54,115 bases of DNA from Candidatus Cloacimonadota bacterium (lineage in GTDB: Bacteria; Cloacimonadota; Cloacimonadia; JGIOTU-2): the NCBI GenBank assembly GCA_018334695.1, contig JAGXLO010000006.1, positions 1 to 54,115 of the forward strand. Reading direction: 5' to 3'. Below, piece after piece: positions 44,001 through 52,794 of the stretch; the first letter of the stretch is position 1; every line of letters starts with the position of its first letter. Both the position numbers and the translations under genes were made by a program. The notes under the pieces are model-generated. The model saw only the letters and a program-made list of their open reading frames with translations. It was not told the DNA's origin and made no database searches.

Positions 44001-46053
44001 TGTTGTAGGCATATTTAAGAAAATCTCTTATTGCATAAGCGGATCTAATACCACCATTAAATTCATCAAATATTGCCTCCATAGAGACAGGTTTAACATT
44101 CAATCCAGCCTTCAGATACCAGTTATTGGTAAATTCCGAAATTATATCCTCTTGCAGAAAATCTCTTTTGGAGATAACTATATAATCTGCCTGATTTTGA
44201 GGATTCTTAATATTACTTGGATATCTTGGGACAACCCTTTCTGGCTGTAATTTTTCGTCATCTGTAATAGCAATATATTTAGTATTGGGGTCATAAACTT
44301 GGTCTTGAAATGTAAGAATAAAAGGAGGTCCACCTTCCGGTAAAGAAGATTCTATGCTGAGATTCTCAAATTTACTAATTCCGGGTTTATACACATCAAT
44401 TCTAGTGGTATCGAATTGTGTAATTCTAAACTGAAATAACCCCGGCTCATGTATTTTGGGTTTATGAAATTCGAGATAATTCTTATAAGCGATAAACTCA
44501 CGCCAATATTCTACTTCTACATAATCCAACAGCACTTTATCTACATCTGCCCCCAGATCATCAGGCATGGAAATATACAAAGAATTTTCTCCATGCTTTA
44601 AAGTCTGGTTGGAAATGTCACTATTTACTATCTCAGCTTCATTCTGACCGCTCCAAATACTGGAGCCCAGCTGCGCATCATTGATAAAAGCCTGCACATG
44701 ATGCCTACCGTTATTTACATTACCACCACTTTCATAATAAGTTTGTCCCATTAAATTAACCAGAACTGAGGCTCTTCTCGCATTTGTATCAAGTGGATGT
44801 TTTAAATTTAGAGCAAATTCACTCATACTTGGTGCTTTTCTCTCAGCCCAGAACCAGTAATCTTCTCTCTTTTTTTCGTGTTTGCTAAGATATTTAAACT
44901 TTAACTGCTCTTCAAAATGGACTTTGAAATCATAATAATAGGGTTCTGTATATTCACGTGGATCTGTTTCATATATACCTCCATCTTCTACAGCGAGTCG
45001 TGCCCCCCTCTTATCTGACAATTTTTTTAACACAAAACAATTCTCCAAAGAATAATGGTCATAAAATGAATTTCTGCCGTGGTTGATATCAGCGTAGAAT
45101 TCAAAATAATCTCCTTCATCAAAAGAGCCGTCATCTTCGCCATAAAAATAGACTGGAACATCTTCACCCTTGTGAAACAATCCAAGATTTTTGGGATTCA
45201 ATTCATCAACATCAAAATCTATTATGTAATCTTGTGAAAGAGAGTCTTGCCAATATGACAGGGTGTCCTTTAGATAAGAATAAGTAACCTTGTAAATACC
45301 CTTTTCAGCAATATACATTTTGAAACTTGATATCTCATTTTCATCTTTCCATTTTGTGAATTCAGCAGTTTGTTCTCGTTCTTTCCGCCAATATTTAGAA
45401 TAGTCGTTATTGACGACCAGCTTTGGTGCAACCTCATCAATGTAACTTTTTGTCAAAATTAATTTATTCGGTTCAGTTTTACCGTGTATTCTTACACTTA
45501 GCGATATTTTATCATAAACCGTAAGAACATGGGTTTCGGAATTATACTGCAAGGGGAAAATTTTTACAGATGCAAAGCGCCTATTTCCAACAAACCCCAA
45601 AATTTCTTTCTCTATCAACTCACCAGGATGTTTTCCTTTAATTGTACTCATTTCCGGCATTCTACTGTAATCAGGCACCAGCATGCCATTGTCATCCTTT
45701 AATTTGGGATTATAAAGAATACTTTTATCTTTCAATTGATAATTATGAGAAGAGGTAACATTAACCGAAATATCACCCTCGGGTGGAACACCTATCATCT
45801 TTGGAATCACAGGCAATTGAAACTCCTCTTCTGCCTTTTGAGAAGAATGTTCTAATCCTGGCAACTGAGGAATTTGGTAATCTATATTATTAACTTTTTT
45901 GTCCTCGAATTTCACAGAATCAATATTAATTTCAATTGTTATACGAGAGTTAGTTATATTTTTTATATCAATACTGTTCGCAGCAAAAGAGAAAGAGCTG
46001 ATAAGTAGAAATAGTAATACTAATAATTTTATTTTTTGATATTTTTTCTTCAT
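41071..46053 (-). CDS. porU: PorU-like C25 (gingipain-family) peptidase, probable T9SS sortase
   Basis: The 1660-residue protein has a signal peptide (1-24), a beta-rich propeptide-like region to about residue 600, and a C25 peptidase domain (about 620-1000). Predicted catalytic His847 lies in FIQFMGHGGGH and Cys880 in ITSLTCYTSNF. The 33-residue spacing equals that of gingipain RgpB (H211, C244). CARDB- and Ig-like beta domains follow (about 1150-1560), then a T9SS-type tail (YPNPVSS, IKIFTVSGRLV, LANGVYFYKI). PorU cuts off cargo sorting domains and attaches cargo to surface glycolipid; it too has a sorting-like C-terminus. It is longer than Porphyromonas PorU. A secreted C25 protease is the alternative, but the overlap with a PorV-like gene favours PorU. 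Confidence 0.8.
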   Translation of the reverse strand: MKKKYQKIKLLVLLFLLISSFSFAANSIDIKNITNSRITIEINIDSVKFEDKKVNNIDYQIPQLPGLEHSSQKAEEEFQLPVIPKMIGVPPEGDISVNVTSSHNYQLKDKSILYNPKLKDDNGMLVPDYSRMPEMSTIKGKHPGELIEKEILGFVGNRRFASVKIFPLQYNSETHVLTVYDKISLSVRIHGKTEPNKLILTKSYIDEVAPKLVVNNDYSKYWRKEREQTAEFTKWKDENEISSFKMYIAEKGIYKVTYSYLKDTLSYWQDSLSQDYIIDFDVDELNPKNLGLFHKGEDVPVYFYGEDDGSFDEGDYFEFYADINHGRNSFYDHYSLENCFVLKKLSDKRGARLAVEDGGIYETDPREYTEPYYYDFKVHFEEQLKFKYLSKHEKKREDYWFWAERKAPSMSEFALNLKHPLDTNARRASVLVNLMGQTYYESGGNVNNGRHHVQAFINDAQLGSSIWSGQNEAEIVNSDISNQTLKHGENSLYISMPDDLGADVDKVLLDYVEVEYWREFIAYKNYLEFHKPKIHEPGLFQFRITQFDTTRIDVYKPGISKFENLSIESSLPEGGPPFILTFQDQVYDPNTKYIAITDDEKLQPERVVPRYPSNIKNPQNQADYIVISKRDFLQEDIISEFTNNWYLKAGLNVKPVSMEAIFDEFNGGIRSAYAIRDFLKYAYNNWQTPSVKYVLLIGEGCQDEKTASYSEEFSIIPVKYSWSYDVGATVDDNFYACIVGDDELPDLVLSRIPIWQKEQLAPTLQKTIQYHQNPNYNDAWRNHVVLIAGGNQFINQNERLLKKYITDDYRVSRVYPSLSSSDPYWGSTTILKDHIDDGTAFIQFMGHGGGHIWSDLNIMDLADISTLFNDNYPVITSLTCYTSNFVSAEPKVSCLGQKFIIEPEKGAIGFFGGAGKGFLAQDEDFEEFVLNNLTNRGMRNFALVNNIAKIEYYLNNGFGYDTKTFVRAFNYLGDPAIKMPFPANKLQTNMNSHQFVEGDTAKFYVNNPEDNLDRVAYYVADEERLIPSPQAPEEMQQVELYNIQQDMYRPEGYKCYIDTTYAGDEYEQIIHTYAYNDTADYMGHTKFMVGNAMLFDIHTKPENPLLGDSIRVHAKICSKDGVDSARVAWWLVEEDMHYLDLQHTQDFDYQTEKKIDGFEDTKTINYKVQWWETGGEMHESEEYRFTLQSPDLQVIGFHQSINEKTPAFKIDIRNTGEVDFPPESNNKSAYKISIYNGAEEVSSILTNKEIGVTETADFYLSNNLSSGNYTLTVIANSDTTYLEDYYSNNMLTEDFDINNHLVTYDTATEFSTIDLNGLVKIPAGTVNEDTYFYFNNIDSLIETNQPDLEQIPLESGEFINYELGVYDSSGLANDNKLFKDVELKFNYLPTDTLAQTAAENGDLYIYRYNSEYSQWIQVGGLIDLDEATVSYPFINKLGIYSIFYNKDKLSPAIDANVEGQEFTKGEFVDKQATFSLIVQDRNGVNPESIELLLDGEHVDDYTLATEDINAIPLQYQIDVQQGSHTFLVSATDNNGNYKEEVVNFSVQEEFKIINIGNYPNPVSSKTSDPDNEGRTRFTYTLTTAADDVTIKIFTVSGRLVNELKDLSTACGYHEYPRATKGWNCVDFDDRKLANGVYFYKIIAKKGSKTIEKIEKMAILR

Positions 46054-46218
46054 AGCTTTTCAAAATAAAGTTGATATTTTTTACAGAAAATGAGAGAGGT
46101 CGGATTTAAGGTCAATAATTTTAGAACCACACTCCCCCGCGTCTTATTATAAAATGTGTAAATCAGGTGGCTTAGTTAACAAATACTGCCCTACAAACTC
46201 CTTTATTAATTTTAAAAT

Positions 46219-47721
46219 TTACAGTCTTAGCTGCACACCAAGGCTATAGGAACTAACAGTTTCGTTACTTCCTTTGATCTCTCCGTCATCATTCTTGTCA
46301 ATGTAATGTTCACGGTACTCCCAGATAAGCAGAGAATTAGAAGAAAGATTGTAACCAACCTGGGCGTCTATCGAGGCATTGGGAGATTTCCATTTCTGTA
46401 TTTCCTCTACATTAACCTGTGAATACTTGGCATAAGCATAAGCAATCTGAGGAATAAGGGTCTTATTCAATCTTACACCCGCCATAATTGACTTGCCAAC
46501 CGGATAGTTATCTCCGGTGATATCTTCGTATTCCATGGAAACAGTAACAAAATCAAGAATGTTAGCTGCAAGCATACCACGCCAGCCCTGAGATTTGCTT
46601 AAACCGTTCAATGTACTGGCTTTGGTAACAAGCATCGTATCGTTTTCAACCCGAGCTCTTTCATCATCATAAAGTCGATTGAAATAATTTGCCTGAAACT
46701 CCTCGCCGAAGAGACGATAATCTAGCTGCGCATTAAAAATTAAAAATTCAGCTCCAAAACCGGGAAAGACAAAACCATGTCCGTAATCCAATATCTTGGC
46801 ATATTCTCCATAATTATATAAGCTAAATGTTTTTGTATTAATCAAAGGCAAAGTATAATCCAGACCAAGTTCCGTCACTTCCTTCTCCTCATCCAGATTT
46901 TCGGGATAATCGTGTATATGTAAACTATCTTCATGTTCCTCATACCAGTTATTAAATCCTGTAGAATCTCCATTAATTAATTCCCACACATAAAGCCAAT
47001 CATCTTCATCCATATCTTCTGCTTTGTCCGGAAAATAATCTTCTTTGCGAGCGCGTATTGTAGAGAATTGATCGCGATCCGTAACAGCCGTAGCTCCAAC
47101 TTTCATATTTTCTATCAAAGGTATATTGGAAAATTGAAAAGGATTAAGAGTAATTCTGCCAGCCAGTAAATCATTTCGTTCCAGATTGGAAGAGAAAACA
47201 TCAAAGCCAAGTCCATAAAGATTGGTATTAACCGCAACTTCTGCACCTAATTGTTTTACATCGGGATAATTTAACATATTCGTATAATCGTTCATTATCA
47301 AACCGTGGCCAAATTTTAGATCAGAGAATCCACCCAGACGGAAATAAAAAGGATCTTGCCTTTGAGCAAATTGCAAATAGAGAATTTTATTTAAATAATC
47401 TTCAAAATCATCCCAGTCTTTCTCTCTAATTTTCCCGTTACTGTCCATTAATATGTCAAAATCAAGTCCCAGACGAAACTTCCAGAATCTGAATTCCGGT
47501 AACAAACGGATGCGTGTATACATCTGATCCCCTATAGTTACAGCTCCTATACCTACTGAAGTGGGAAAGGGCAAAAGACCTTTTTCTGCTGATTGCTGAG
47601 AAGTCTCCTCATCATCAGAATTAGCACCTTCTTCAAGTGCATTAAGATTACCCACTGTAATAAAAGCCGTTAAAAAAACAGCTAAAACTAATATTGCTAT
47701 AACAATTTTTGATTTTTGCAT
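46219..47721 (-). CDS. Outer-membrane beta-barrel protein
   Basis: The 500-residue protein has a signal segment (MQKSKIVIAILVLAVFLTAFITVGNLNA), an acidic linker (EEGANSDDEETSQQS), then repeated short amphipathic strands. It ends SYSLGVQLRL, a barrel-type terminal strand. Clear internal sequences are FGHGLIMNDYTNM near 147 and GRITLNPFQFSNI near 190. No specific family is recognised; a surface or transport role is inferred. It stands alone, 165 bp upstream of the PorU-like gene and divergent from cinA. A TTGACA lies 85 bp upstream of its start. Confidence 0.65.
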   Translation of the reverse strand: MQKSKIVIAILVLAVFLTAFITVGNLNALEEGANSDDEETSQQSAEKGLLPFPTSVGIGAVTIGDQMYTRIRLLPEFRFWKFRLGLDFDILMDSNGKIREKDWDDFEDYLNKILYLQFAQRQDPFYFRLGGFSDLKFGHGLIMNDYTNMLNYPDVKQLGAEVAVNTNLYGLGFDVFSSNLERNDLLAGRITLNPFQFSNIPLIENMKVGATAVTDRDQFSTIRARKEDYFPDKAEDMDEDDWLYVWELINGDSTGFNNWYEEHEDSLHIHDYPENLDEEKEVTELGLDYTLPLINTKTFSLYNYGEYAKILDYGHGFVFPGFGAEFLIFNAQLDYRLFGEEFQANYFNRLYDDERARVENDTMLVTKASTLNGLSKSQGWRGMLAANILDFVTVSMEYEDITGDNYPVGKSIMAGVRLNKTLIPQIAYAYAKYSQVNVEEIQKWKSPNASIDAQVGYNLSSNSLLIWEYREHYIDKNDDGEIKGSNETVSSYSLGVQLRL

Positions 47722-47751
47722 TTATTTCACCTCATAATAAAAAAATTATTC

Positions 47752-47806
47752 TTGACATTAAATCAAATGGTTGTTGAAAAGAATTAAACAAAGTATTTTT
47801 TGTCAA
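47752..47806. promoter_or_regulatory. Divergent TTGACA pair between the barrel gene and cinA
   Basis: TTGACA at 47752-47757 reads rightwards to cinA and another at 47801-47806 (minus strand) reads leftwards to the barrel gene. Each lies nearer the opposite gene, so the two would produce overlapping transcripts. No strong -10 is visible for either. Confidence 0.35.
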
Positions 47807-47853
47807 GTAATAAAAGAATTGTGGAATAATATTAACTAGAATCAGGAGTAAAG

Positions 47854-49083
47854 ATGATGCCAAAAATTTTTGTAATTTCCATTGGAAACGAAATTTTACT
47901 GGGGAAAACAGTCAATACAAATTTAGCTGACATAGGTGATACACTTTTTAAAAACGGATATGAAATTTCTGCATCCACTACTATCCAAGATAATCCCGAA
48001 ACTATAAAAAATACCTTAAAGAGAGCCTGGTCAGAATATGATATTATTATTTCCACAGGTGGGCTGGGTCCTACCAAAGACGACCGGACCAGGGACAGTA
48101 TAGCCAGTGTCTTTGGCAAATCACTTAAATTGAACAAAGAATTTTGGCACAAGCTAAAAGAACAAAGGCAACAGAATTTTCAAAAGCCTTTGGCAGCACA
48201 AAAATCTCTGGCAAAAGTACCAGAGGATTTTGTTCAACTAAAAAACAAAGTTGGTACAGCTCCCGGTTTGCAATATTCCGCAAACGGCAAACACTTTTTT
48301 GCAATGCCCGGTGTCCCGGCTGAGATGAAATTTATCCTGGAGGATAGTGTTATACCCTTCTTGAAAAAAAATGTACCGGGCAAACAAAGATTTGTAAAGA
48401 CTATAAGAACAGCATGCATGCGCGAAATTGACTTACATGAAGAATTGAGTAATATTGAGGATACAGAAGAATCTAAAATTGCCTTCCTGCCTAAACCCGG
48501 ACTGGTGGATATCAGAATTGTTAGCTCAAATAAAGAGGAACTTAAGAATCTGATAAACAGAATTCAAGAAAAAGTAGGGCAATACATCTATGGTTATGAT
48601 GATGAAAATCTCCAACATATTTGTCATAAAAAACTTATTGAAAATAAAAAAACACTCTCTGTAGCAGAGTCTTGCACCGGAGGATTAATCCAAAACTGGT
48701 TTACTGATAATCCAGGCAGTTCAAATTATTTTCTGGGAGGTGTAGTTTCTTATAGTAATTTTGCCAAGAAAAAATTTTTGGATGTAAAACAGAAGACATT
48801 AGACAAGCACGGAGCAGTCAGCCACGAGACTGTAAAAGAGATGTTACAGGGAGTAAAAGATAAATTTGATGCCGATCTCTCCCTTGCAGTATCAGGAATT
48901 GCTGGACCCGCCGGGGGCACAAAAGAAAAACCAGTAGGGCTTGTTTATGTAGGAGTGCTGGTTAATGACAAAGTGGATATAAAAAAATGCAATTTTAATG
49001 GTAACCGCTTGCAAATTAAGCAGCAAAGTGCCATCACCGCCCTCTATATGTTACATAAAAATCTTGAAAATTTACATAAGTGA
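47854..49083 (+). CDS. cinA: CinA-family nicotinamide mononucleotide deamidase/ADP-ribose pyrophosphatase
   Basis: The 409-residue protein combines an N-terminal MoCF/COG1058 domain (VISIGNEILLGKTVNTN at the start, STGGLGPTKDDRTRD near 69, GVPAEMKFI near 152) with a C-terminal PncC amidohydrolase domain. The latter shows SVAESCTGGLIQNWF near 270 and SGIAGPAGGTKEKPVGLVY near 348. CinA recycles pyridine nucleotides; the link to competence is historical. Two ATGs follow an AGGAG ribosome-binding site; the second (47857) has the better 8-bp spacing. It is one of few plus-strand genes and its stop overlaps priA by 12 bp. Confidence 0.93.
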   Translation: MMPKIFVISIGNEILLGKTVNTNLADIGDTLFKNGYEISASTTIQDNPETIKNTLKRAWSEYDIIISTGGLGPTKDDRTRDSIASVFGKSLKLNKEFWHKLKEQRQQNFQKPLAAQKSLAKVPEDFVQLKNKVGTAPGLQYSANGKHFFAMPGVPAEMKFILEDSVIPFLKKNVPGKQRFVKTIRTACMREIDLHEELSNIEDTEESKIAFLPKPGLVDIRIVSSNKEELKNLINRIQEKVGQYIYGYDDENLQHICHKKLIENKKTLSVAESCTGGLIQNWFTDNPGSSNYFLGGVVSYSNFAKKKFLDVKQKTLDKHGAVSHETVKEMLQGVKDKFDADLSLAVSGIAGPAGGTKEKPVGLVYVGVLVNDKVDIKKCNFNGNRLQIKQQSAITALYMLHKNLENLHK

Positions 49084-51444
49084 TATCGGGTCTATATCTA
49101 TACTGCACCGAATATAATTGGGAACAATAACAGTATCCTCAAACCATTTTATAAAATTTGCAATACGATTTTGCGAGGAAGATTTAATAATTATATGGTA
49201 GCGATATCTTTTTTTTATTTTATTTAGAGGAGCAGCAACCGGTCCCATAACAATAAGTCTTTTTAAATTATTTTTCCTTAATCTGCTCCTAATTCGTTTA
49301 GCAAATTCCTTTAGACTATCCTCTTTCTTAGCAGAAAATAAAATACGAGCCAGCTTAAAATTTGGCGGATAATTCAACTTATCTCTAAGTCGAGTTTCAT
49401 AATTATAAAACCCCTCATAATCACGGTCTTTACCAAACAAGATACTATAATGCTCCGGATTATAGGTTTGAACTACTACCTCGCCCTTTTTTTTGCTTCT
49501 GCCTGTTCTACCCGCAACCTGTGTTACATGCTGAAAATTACGCTCTGCAGCTCTAAAATCCGGTAAATTGAGATTAACATCAGCCGAAACTATGCCCACT
49601 AAAGTAACATTTGGAAAATCAAGTCCTTTAATTATCATCTGCGTCCCTAACAATATATCTATCTTTCCGTTTTTCACCCGGTCATATATCAATTGATGAC
49701 TATTCTTTCTCACGGTTGTATCTCTATCCATACGCGCAATAGTTGCCTGAGGAAAAATATATTCCAGACTTTTTTCAATCTTTTCCGTACCGGGAGAACC
49801 AAAATTAAAAATCACCCCGCCGCACTCAGGACATTTTCTGGGAGCCGGAACTTTTTTGCCACAGTAATGGCAGACAATGCTATTATCCTTGTGATGATAG
49901 GTCTGACTGATATTGCAATCATTGCACTGAAACACATACCCACAATTTACACACTGCACATAAGAAGCATATCCTCGTCTGTTTTGAAATAAAATTACCT
50001 GTTCGTTTTTTTTCAGCCTTTGCTCGATTTTGTCTCTGAGCATAGGAGAAAATATCTCATGATTATCTTCCACCTCCCGCATATCAATTATATGAAATTC
50101 GGGCAATTTTTCATTTTTTACCTTCTTCTTCATCTCCAGCAAATCATACTTACCTGTTTCCACATTGTAATATGATTCCAGAGAAGGTGTGGCACTACCC
50201 AAAACTACGGTCGCCTCACTTAGTTTACCACGTAACACCGCCATATCTCTGCCGTTATACATTGGCTTCCTGCCCTGCTGTTTGTATGAATTCTCATGCT
50301 CTTCGTCCACTATGAGCAAGCCAACATTTTTAAGAGGAGCAAATATGGCGCTTCTGGGACCAATAACAATTTTCTTATTTCCCTTGCGAATTTCATTCCA
50401 GTTATTGTACCGGGTTCGGTCACTCTGCTTGCTATGTAGAACTGCAATGCTGTCCCCAAAATGGCTGTAAAATCTTTCTACCGTCTGTGGTGTGAGAGCA
50501 ATTTCCGGAATCAGCAAGATTGCCGTTTTACCACTCTTTAGCGTCTCTTTCATACTCCTGATATAAACTTCTGTTTTACCACTGGCTGTGACTCCGTGCA
50601 ACAGATAAACTCCAAATAATTCTTTCTTAATATTTGACTTAATCTCATTGATAACATTTATCTGTTCTGTTGTTAAATCAAATTCTTCCGGCACTATTTT
50701 ATTGGTGTTTATGGCAAACCTGTCTTCAACTATTTCTTTTTTTATAACCTGGCCCAGCCCCTTTTCTTCAATTTTTTTTATAAGACTATAGGAAAATTCA
50801 TCTGAGATATCTTTGACTGCTACCAGTCTTTCCTCTTTCAAAAAATTATAAAGCTCTTGCTGGCGCCTGGTAAGGTCTACATCATCTTCATTTTCAGTAA
50901 GCTTGAGATAATTGAGGGTTTTTTTTCTTATCTTACGGCGATACTCTCTTTCGATCTCAATTATTCCCTCTTCTTCCATTTCCAGAATTTCCTTATAAGG
51001 GGAGGTGATATTCTTTGCCAGCAATTTTTTAAAATCCATCTCATTACCGCTGTTTTTGATAAGAGAGACTATTTTACCATGATCATTATTTTTTGCAGCC
51101 CCTTTAGTTAATCTAATTTTGCGTATAGTTCTAATATCACTACCTGCGGGTAACATTGCCTTAAATACAAGACCAAGAGGACATTGATAGTAATTTGATA
51201 TCCAGATCGCCAGATTAAACAACTGTTCGTCAAAAATCGGTTTTTCTTCCAGAACTTCTTTGATTTTCTTTATCTTTTGGGCAGGCAAATCTGTTTTTTG
51301 CTTTAATTTTACTACCACCCCGGTTAGAGTCTGATATTGAAATGGGACAACAACCCGCGCTCCCTTGATAGGATTTAAATTAGGTGGAACTCTGTAAACA
51401 AAATTTTCTGCCTGATTTATAGGTAATGCGACCTGAGCATACAT
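49072..51444 (-). CDS. priA: Primosomal helicase PriA
   Basis: The 790-residue SF2 helicase has the N-terminal DNA-binding domain (VALPINQAENFVYRVP), Walker A LLHGVTASGKTEVY near 288, DEEH box LLIVDEEHENSYKQQGRKP near 378, and RFYSHF. A zinc domain (CVNCGYVFQCNDC ... CHYCG ... CPECGG, near 497-538) separates the helicase lobes. Motif VI is VAGRTGRSKKKGEV near 648. PriA reloads the replisome at collapsed forks. It follows the YjbQ gene by 61 bp and converges on cinA. Length is normal. Confidence 0.95.
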   Translation of the reverse strand: MYAQVALPINQAENFVYRVPPNLNPIKGARVVVPFQYQTLTGVVVKLKQKTDLPAQKIKKIKEVLEEKPIFDEQLFNLAIWISNYYQCPLGLVFKAMLPAGSDIRTIRKIRLTKGAAKNNDHGKIVSLIKNSGNEMDFKKLLAKNITSPYKEILEMEEEGIIEIEREYRRKIRKKTLNYLKLTENEDDVDLTRRQQELYNFLKEERLVAVKDISDEFSYSLIKKIEEKGLGQVIKKEIVEDRFAINTNKIVPEEFDLTTEQINVINEIKSNIKKELFGVYLLHGVTASGKTEVYIRSMKETLKSGKTAILLIPEIALTPQTVERFYSHFGDSIAVLHSKQSDRTRYNNWNEIRKGNKKIVIGPRSAIFAPLKNVGLLIVDEEHENSYKQQGRKPMYNGRDMAVLRGKLSEATVVLGSATPSLESYYNVETGKYDLLEMKKKVKNEKLPEFHIIDMREVEDNHEIFSPMLRDKIEQRLKKNEQVILFQNRRGYASYVQCVNCGYVFQCNDCNISQTYHHKDNSIVCHYCGKKVPAPRKCPECGGVIFNFGSPGTEKIEKSLEYIFPQATIARMDRDTTVRKNSHQLIYDRVKNGKIDILLGTQMIIKGLDFPNVTLVGIVSADVNLNLPDFRAAERNFQHVTQVAGRTGRSKKKGEVVVQTYNPEHYSILFGKDRDYEGFYNYETRLRDKLNYPPNFKLARILFSAKKEDSLKEFAKRIRSRLRKNNLKRLIVMGPVAAPLNKIKKRYRYHIIIKSSSQNRIANFIKWFEDTVIVPNYIRCSIDIDPISLM

Positions 51445-51505
51445 TAAACAACTCCCCTCAATTGCAAAGCAATTATGGAAATATTTGAATCAAATATATA
51501 ATTAT

Positions 51506-51895
51506 TCAATTAACTTTTACATATACTTTTCTGGTGCGAGGACCGTCGAATTCACAAAAAAATACTGCCTGCCATGTACCCAGGACCAGAGAGCCGTTTT
51601 CTACCATAATGTTTTCGGAAGCCCCAATAAGGCTGGATTTTATATGGGCAGCGGAGTTGCCTTCCATGTGAGAATAATTATCATGCAGAGGAATAATCTC
51701 ATCCAGCTCCTTCTTGATATCTTCCACTACGCTTGGATCAGCACCCTCATTAATAGTGACGGCAGCAGTAGTATGAGGAACGAAAACTGTAATTATACCA
51801 TCTGTAATATTTTCATCTTTTACAAATTTTTTGATTTTATCAGTGATTTTAATTAAGTCAAAACGAGACCCGGTTTTTACATTAAAACTATACAT
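51506..51895 (-). CDS. YjbQ-family protein (UPF0047)
   Basis: This 129-residue cytosolic protein has the family signature HTTAAVTINEGADPSVVEDI (about 46-65), the metal-site sequence HDNYSHMEGNSAAHIKSSLIG (with its histidines near 75-89), and the ending LGTWQAVFFCEFDGPR. YjbQ proteins form hexamers or trimers with a metal centre, and some have weak thiamine-phosphate synthase activity; the real role is unsettled. It lies one base after the HTH-PTS-IIA regulator gene and 61 bp before priA. Confidence 0.88.
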   Translation of the reverse strand: MYSFNVKTGSRFDLIKITDKIKKFVKDENITDGIITVFVPHTTAAVTINEGADPSVVEDIKKELDEIIPLHDNYSHMEGNSAAHIKSSLIGASENIMVENGSLVLGTWQAVFFCEFDGPRTRKVYVKVN

Positions 51896-51896
51896 C

Positions 51897-52586
51897 TTAC
51901 TCCTGAGTTTGAGTTATGGTTTGATTATATTTCAATTTAAGTAATTCTAGAATTGTTTTTTTATCCGGCGCATTAATAATTTTGTCTCGCAAGGAGTTAT
52001 TACGGAAGAGCTGGCTGAGGTAAGACAACACAAAAAGGTGTTCCTTTTCTGATTTCATCAAAATAAGGAAGAATAGTGAAACAGGCATTTTATCGATGGA
52101 ACGAAATTCTATTCCGGATTTGCAAATACCCAGCATAACTCCGGATTCTTTTATTTTTCGGGAGTGAATTTTTCTGGGATGCAAAAAGGCAATGCCATTT
52201 CCAACACCAGTGGAAAGTAATTTTTCCCGGCTGTGCAGCATATTAAAAAGCCAGCTTTGATTTCTGCAAATTTTTAGATCTTTGGCGAATTTAGACATTT
52301 TTGCCAGGACATCGAATCTGTGGATAGCCTTTAAATCGGTGATAATGTGATCCTTATTTATATACTGAAAAAATCTTTTCACAACATTATCCAGAGCATC
52401 CTGCTCTACATTCTTTTTCTTTTGGGATGATTTCCATTTCTTAAGTTCCTGTCTATCAAACCGCCACTGGTTACCAATTTTCTTGCCTCCGATCTCATCC
52501 TGAGAAACCAAATTAATAACTGTTTCTTGTGAGACCTTTAACAATTCTGCGGCTTCTTTTAAGGTAAGTATCTGATCTTTCTCCAT
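51897..52586 (-). CDS. Helix-turn-helix (MerR/excisionase-type) protein with PTS EIIA-like domain
   Basis: The 229-residue protein has an N-terminal winged HTH of the excisionase type (TLKEAAELLKVSQETVINLV, 8-27; GNQWRFDRQELKKW), a Lys-rich linker, and a fructose/mannitol-type EIIA domain from about residue 68. The domain carries GVGNGIAFLHP (127-137) with His136 in the place of the phosphorylated His, and PVSLFFLILMKSEKEHLFVL. This suggests a DNA-binding regulator whose activity responds to PTS phosphorylation, or a nitrogen-PTS-like sensor. No EI, HPr or EIIBC genes are in the window. Confidence 0.82.
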   Translation of the reverse strand: MEKDQILTLKEAAELLKVSQETVINLVSQDEIGGKKIGNQWRFDRQELKKWKSSQKKKNVEQDALDNVVKRFFQYINKDHIITDLKAIHRFDVLAKMSKFAKDLKICRNQSWLFNMLHSREKLLSTGVGNGIAFLHPRKIHSRKIKESGVMLGICKSGIEFRSIDKMPVSLFFLILMKSEKEHLFVLSYLSQLFRNNSLRDKIINAPDKKTILELLKLKYNQTITQTQE

Positions 52587-52740
52587 TTATCCTCCAGCAA
52601 AAAATTAATTCAACGCTTATTTAAGTCAATCTTTTTATAAGATATCTGTTCTTAGCCTTATTATCAATTTAAGAATTTATTCAATAACCAATTTTCAGGT
52701 AAACTCGTATTACTTTGATGATTATTCTCAATTAAATTAT

Positions 52741-52746
52741 TTGACA
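52741..52746 (+). promoter_or_regulatory. TTGACA, candidate -35 element for the small C9 ORF
   Basis: An exact TTGACA is followed after 17 bp by TTAAAT, four of six matches to TATAAT, and lies 54 bp before the ATG at 52795. Confidence 0.4.
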
Positions 52747-52794
52747 AACCAATTTTAAATATTTTAAATACGTAAACAACTAGAGGATATAAAA

